Assembly: GCA_023512255.1 (NCBI GenBank) | Contig: JAILZY010000003.1 | Location: forward strand, 1-64,000 | Direction of reading: 5' to 3' | Origin: a bacterium | GTDB taxonomy: Bacteria > SZUA-182 > DTGQ01 | Length of the DNA: 64,000 nt | Shown here: positions 60,452 to 64,000 of the stretch, in pieces | Layout: every line of letters starts with the position of its first letter | Numbering within the stretch: position 1 is the first letter of the stretch | Position numbers and translations under genes: made by a program | The notes under the pieces: generated by a model | Database searches by the model: none | Told to the model about the DNA's origin: nothing | Seen by the model: the letters and a program-made list of their open reading frames with translations, nothing else

Positions 60452-63217
60452 TCAATTTTTACTGCATAGCATCTTCTGGCAATGCCAAGATGTGCCATCC
60501 CATCTGGCAGTATAGAGAATCCAGTCATCGGCGCTGTCTACTCTTCCGTCTTGATCCTGAGCCCAAACCACCAAAGGTTTTCGATCCACGGTATAGGTAA
60601 GCACAGGGGATTCAGCCCAAGCAGCCCTGGAAATGATTCTGGGTGAAGACCACTGGCTGCCATTCCACAGTGAGCCGAAGACACAGAAGCCCTTGCCTGA
60701 GCGGTTGATCCACACAGCCGCTATCTCACCATTAGGACCTGCGGCCAGAGCAACCTCCTCATTAATGCCGGAAAGTTCAGCCACAGGAGCAGGTTCTGTC
60801 CACTCTCCCTCTATCCGCTGAGAATACAAAAGATTCGATTTACTCAAGGCCTGAGCAATCTCTTCAACTGAAGAGCGCTCATAATCAAGGCCGTCATTTG
60901 AGGAACTTGACCAGACAGCCATAGGGTTTCCAAAACTGTCAAAGACCAGGGCCGGATGGTGATGGAATTCAACCTCACGGGTTATCTCAACTGGGGTCAG
61001 CCAGCCAGCCTCAGCATTATAGGTGGCGGCATAAATTTTACTGCCAAGGCTTGAGGCAGCTAATGCTTTGGCCCAGACGACCATGACCTCTCCCGACTGG
61101 CTCCTGGCCAAAGCAGGAAGCCCATCATTGTAGATATCAGATGAGATATCCCCTAGCACGCTTTTCCCTTCATACACAGCACCACATCCTACCAGAGGCT
61201 CCTTGACCAGCTCAAGCATCTCATCTACCATAGTCTTCCCATCAGCCATGATCTGAGTTATGGTCTTGGTCAGACTATCTTTCCTCGATTGCACTGCCAA
61301 GGATTTGGGAGACAGGTTTGTTCTTTTTAAATTTTTAAAGTATGAAGAATTAGGATCAGCCCACCATCTGCTGCCTCTTGGGTAGTGCTGCCGTCGGGCT
61401 GTCCGACTTCCACCAGGCGAGGCATTTGGATCTTGCCATCTGCCGCTCAGCTCTTCCAGGGTATAAGACTTATTGAATCTTCCCACCAGGCCAGCCCAAT
61501 CTCTGCCAAATCTGACTGCTCCGCTCAGACTAAGACTTGGTATCCAGTCAACCGAGTAACCTTGAGCCGAAAAGCTATGGTTTATTGAGTAGCTGCCTGC
61601 CAGAAGAATAAACCCTTGAAATCTATCCTCCAAAGCATTGAAAACCTCTTGCGGCCCCAGGCCGACGACAAACTGGGTTACAGACTCCCGAGGCTTCTCA
61701 AGGCTCTTTGGCCTTCTGATATAGTTATAGGCTATACCTGCTGCCCCGGCTATGCCTACCCTGACGGTAGCAAGCCTGTCCCCACAGACAATCAAAGGGT
61801 GAGGGTGAGAGAGGCAAAGAAAGGTATCACTTCCACCCCAGGCAGCGATCGTCTGCTGAACCTCCCCCAAAGAAGCATGATCAGTGCTTATGGCCGCCTG
61901 ATTGGAGGAAAAGAGGTTAAAACCCAAAGAAAGATGAGGGCCTAAAGTTAGTTCAGCCGTCAACTCACCAAGAGCATGGGGAGTCAAAATAGGCGAAGGA
62001 TCACGAGGAGTAAGACCCAAATCGCCGCAAAGAAAACTCGATACTTTCACATCAACGCTATTTCCCAAAACAGGGATAGCTGGCGGCAGATTGATGGTGA
62101 AGCTACTCAGAGCGATTTCCACACATCCCAAAGGGGCATAAGGGGAAATAGGCCCGACGAGATCAAGGGGATCTTCGGCCATCTGCCCTACCCAATTTGA
62201 GGGTGGCTCATCCAAAGCTGCCTCATCAGCTTTGGATCGGGCATCTTCAGACCGAGGAGCGGCCTTGCCCACGCGGTGGGCATCGACAGCTTCGGTCAAA
62301 TGGGAGCCCTGAGGAGGAGCCTGCTCACGGCTGGCTGAGGCTTGCGCCAAAACCAGAAGGTGATTTTCGGCGACCTGGCGGGCTGCCGCAGCCTGAGCCC
62401 CAGTAGCTGATGCTGCTTCTAAGACCGGCAGTCGGCCTGATAAAGGGGCTATCGCCTGTCCCCTATCTCCATCTCCATTCAGAGGCAGACTGCTGCCCGA
62501 GCCAATTACCTGATAGTAGAGGTCGGCATCATCCTCAAAAGATGCCCGCTGGAGCCAGAGCACAAGAGGATGGCCGCCTTGGTCTGTGGTCAGAGCGATG
62601 CCGTAGTCATCATGGCTATCGCTGGTCAAATCTTGTGGCCTGCTCCAGCTTATCCCCCCATCCTCAGTAAGAGTGCCTTCTGAGCTGATGATTTTTTTAG
62701 GAGCAGTAAGGGATTCCCAGGCACAAAAAAGACTCGCTGATCTCTTTTGATCAGCCGATGTGTTCTGGTCCGCAGACTCACTCCCCTTCATGGACTGCAA
62801 CAGGCAGAGCAAAATCGGGCGATTTCCCCCATCCCCTGGTATTTTCCCGCTCCTGGCCCACTTTCCCTGCCGGTTGATTGCCCAAAAGAGTTCATTACCA
62901 TGCTCCCAAACCAAATATATATTGCCTTGGCCATCATTGGCCAGCGAGGGGTTATGATCTGGTACCTTATTCTGCCTTTCACCTGAGAGGCTCTTTTTTC
63001 TGAGATTTGAAACAGGTGCGGATAGCCGAAAAATCTCTTTTGTCTTTTTACCGCAAGATTCTCCTTCGCTAAATTCTGCCCCACCGCTTGCTCCTGTTCG
63101 CCCTAAGGCCCTTCTTCTTCCCCCTATTGCCTTGGCTGGAGTTGGCCGGCTTAAGAGCATGGTAAGGGCTAAGATAATGAAAATAAAACTTTTTCTCTTC
63201 AGGTTGTTAAGACACAT
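60452..63217 (-). CDS. Large secreted protein with beta-propeller-like repeats
   Basis: A 921-residue protein with a signal peptide (FIFIILALTMLLSRPTPAKA). Two sets of blade-like repeats occur at about 90-230 and 690-915; each carries a Gly-rich turn and a VVW or VWE strand (e.g. NIYLVWEHGNELFWAINR, VMVVWAKALAASSLGSK). This resembles BNR/YWTD-type propellers interrupted by a different middle region (about 330-640). I do not recognise the middle region. It could bind or degrade glycans, but no catalytic motif is visible. AGGAG lies eight bases before the ATG. Confidence 0.65.
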   Translation of the reverse strand: MCLNNLKRKSFIFIILALTMLLSRPTPAKAIGGRRRALGRTGASGGAEFSEGESCGKKTKEIFRLSAPVSNLRKKSLSGERQNKVPDHNPSLANDGQGNIYLVWEHGNELFWAINRQGKWARSGKIPGDGGNRPILLCLLQSMKGSESADQNTSADQKRSASLFCAWESLTAPKKIISSEGTLTEDGGISWSRPQDLTSDSHDDYGIALTTDQGGHPLVLWLQRASFEDDADLYYQVIGSGSSLPLNGDGDRGQAIAPLSGRLPVLEAASATGAQAAAARQVAENHLLVLAQASASREQAPPQGSHLTEAVDAHRVGKAAPRSEDARSKADEAALDEPPSNWVGQMAEDPLDLVGPISPYAPLGCVEIALSSFTINLPPAIPVLGNSVDVKVSSFLCGDLGLTPRDPSPILTPHALGELTAELTLGPHLSLGFNLFSSNQAAISTDHASLGEVQQTIAAWGGSDTFLCLSHPHPLIVCGDRLATVRVGIAGAAGIAYNYIRRPKSLEKPRESVTQFVVGLGPQEVFNALEDRFQGFILLAGSYSINHSFSAQGYSVDWIPSLSLSGAVRFGRDWAGLVGRFNKSYTLEELSGRWQDPNASPGGSRTARRQHYPRGSRWWADPNSSYFKNLKRTNLSPKSLAVQSRKDSLTKTITQIMADGKTMVDEMLELVKEPLVGCGAVYEGKSVLGDISSDIYNDGLPALARSQSGEVMVVWAKALAASSLGSKIYAATYNAEAGWLTPVEITREVEFHHHPALVFDSFGNPMAVWSSSSNDGLDYERSSVEEIAQALSKSNLLYSQRIEGEWTEPAPVAELSGINEEVALAAGPNGEIAAVWINRSGKGFCVFGSLWNGSQWSSPRIISRAAWAESPVLTYTVDRKPLVVWAQDQDGRVDSADDWILYTARWDGTSWHCQKMLCSKN

Positions 63218-63533
63218 GGTGAGGTTCTCCTGGGTAACCTTGTTTTTCGATATCTTTTGTATCTTGTATTTTATCTTTTATATGTTTTTATCCATTCTTT
63301 CCTGTTAACCTCTTCAAAATCGGCTCTTTTTAACACAAGTTATTACCACTTAAGCCACGATAATTACACAATTATTAGTCTAAAAAAACTCTATTTTTAC
63401 CTTTTATTTTTCCGCCTTGACTGAAGCCTGCCCTTCATGTTATCTTGACCCTGTGAGTGTAAGGTTATTTTTTTCATCAACATTGAAACACTCTCAAATT
63501 AACATTACCTATCCGGTAATGGGAGAATTAATA
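63218..63533. other. Divergent promoter gap
   Basis: About 320 AT-rich bases between the secreted propeller protein (leftward) and the SspB-like gene (rightward). A candidate promoter for the latter lies at about 63417-63445. I see no other feature. Confidence 0.55.
63417..63445 (+). promoter_or_regulatory. Candidate sigma-70 promoter of the SspB-like gene
   Basis: TTGACT and TTATCT are separated by 17 bases, which is the right spacing, but the -10 box matches only partly. It lies about 90 bases before the ATG. A second TTGACC nearby could serve instead. Confidence 0.35.
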
Positions 63534-64000
63534 ATGGACATGGACAATGATGATCTACGGCTCCAGCTCAATGAACTCAAGAAGCATACCTTCTACGAAT
63601 TACTCAATCTAGCTGGCAGGGTCTATATTCTGGTCAAATATTCCGAAGGGGTGATTATAGGTACCAGGGGCTTTCTCCCCGAGGAGAAAGAACACGGCCT
63701 GGTTCTGGTCTTGAATACCAAGATGAATTTCACCTGGGACGAGGAGGGGATTTCAGTCAAGCTGGTCTTTGGAGAGACCCCGCACAAGTGTTTTATTCCA
63801 GCTGATAATATCCTGGCTATCTATTCCCCTGAATTGAACTCACAGCTCATCATAGGGCCACAGCAGGCCGCAGAAGCCAATACTGCTTCGCTCAAGAGCC
63901 AAGGGAGAGCCTCAAAAAGGGGAGCCAAAGGGGCCGACAAGGTGAGACTAGAGCCTTCATGTGATGGGGAGGACAACAGGAAAAACAAGGTTGTCCGAGT
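63534..64000 (+). CDS. SspB-like ClpXP adaptor (partial, runs off the window)
   Basis: At least 155 codons, open at the right edge. The order resembles SspB: an N-terminal helix (DLRLQLNELKKHTFYELLNL), a beta-rich core (GLVLVLNTKMNFTWDEEGIS) and the IPADNILAIYSPELNSQLII segment that matches the SspB IP-x-AVLAIY motif. SspB delivers SsrA-tagged proteins to ClpXP. The residues after about 115 are charged and disordered, as in the SspB tail, whose end contacts ClpX. I use the ATG at 63534, where GGGAG lies eight to twelve bases upstream. Confidence 0.65.
   Translation, partial: MDMDNDDLRLQLNELKKHTFYELLNLAGRVYILVKYSEGVIIGTRGFLPEEKEHGLVLVLNTKMNFTWDEEGISVKLVFGETPHKCFIPADNILAIYSPELNSQLIIGPQQAAEANTASLKSQGRASKRGAKGADKVRLEPSCDGEDNRKNKVVR

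Overview
The window looks like a chromosomal segment of a Gram-negative (diderm) bacterium of uncertain phylum. Evidence for an outer membrane is lipid A disaccharide synthase (lpxB), a Wza-like export lipoprotein/porin, a PorV/UPF0164-type outer-membrane protein and a Wzc-type tyrosine kinase. Heme is made by the C5 route (hemL). A sigma-54 activator with histidine kinases is present. There are no rRNA or tRNA genes, no CRISPR array, and no transposase or phage gene that I can recognise. By eye the base composition is moderate, with a clearly AT-rich stretch at about 6.2-11 kb.

Region 1 (0.4-26.5 kb, all on the minus strand) is an exopolysaccharide/O-antigen-type surface glycan locus read from right to left. 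The order is O-antigen ligase/polymerase, export protein, tyrosine kinase, flippase, F420-hydrogenase-beta-like protein, two pyruvyl-transferase-family proteins, two exosortase-type alpha/beta hydrolases, four glycosyltransferases, a second Wzy-like protein and a methyltransferase. It ends with a PglE/PglC/PglF-like trio that should make and transfer an amino-dideoxy sugar. A PTS EIIA domain fused to a zinc ribbon closes the strand run, followed by a strong terminator. The tyrosine kinase is unusual: a DUF4388/PATAN plus MshEN-like module sits inside its ATPase core.

Region 2 (26.5-34.2 kb) opens with 1.1 kb of non-coding DNA full of small repeats. It then has two tandem voltage-gated-type potassium channels whose pore exons look gene-converted, a SatD-like protein with its DUF3307 membrane partner, a KynB-like cyclase, a HAL2/CysQ-like phosphatase and a nitroreductase.

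Region 3 (34.4-51.1 kb, minus strand) carries an excisionase-type DNA-binding protein and a set of secreted proteins (a FecR-like protein, an alpha/alpha-toroid protein and a cohesin-domain protein). It continues with a lipid A/envelope group (DUF374 acyltransferase, lpxB, a DegT aminotransferase, nagZ), an orphan OppC-type permease, hemL, a lytic transglycosylase, an outer-membrane protein and a lipoprotein.

Region 4 (51.4-64 kb) has sixA, a DUF2905 protein, a DUF1848 protein, a B12-binding radical SAM protein, an NtrC-type regulator, a decayed hybrid kinase, an intact hybrid kinase, a PEBP-family protein, a large secreted propeller-like protein and, at the right edge, an SspB-like gene that runs out of the window.

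The most striking non-genic content is a set of miniature inverted-repeat elements. Family A (about 114 bp) has termini CGCTCTTAT and 8-bp target duplications that can be read directly. Families B and C are more degenerate. No transposase for any of them lies in the window.
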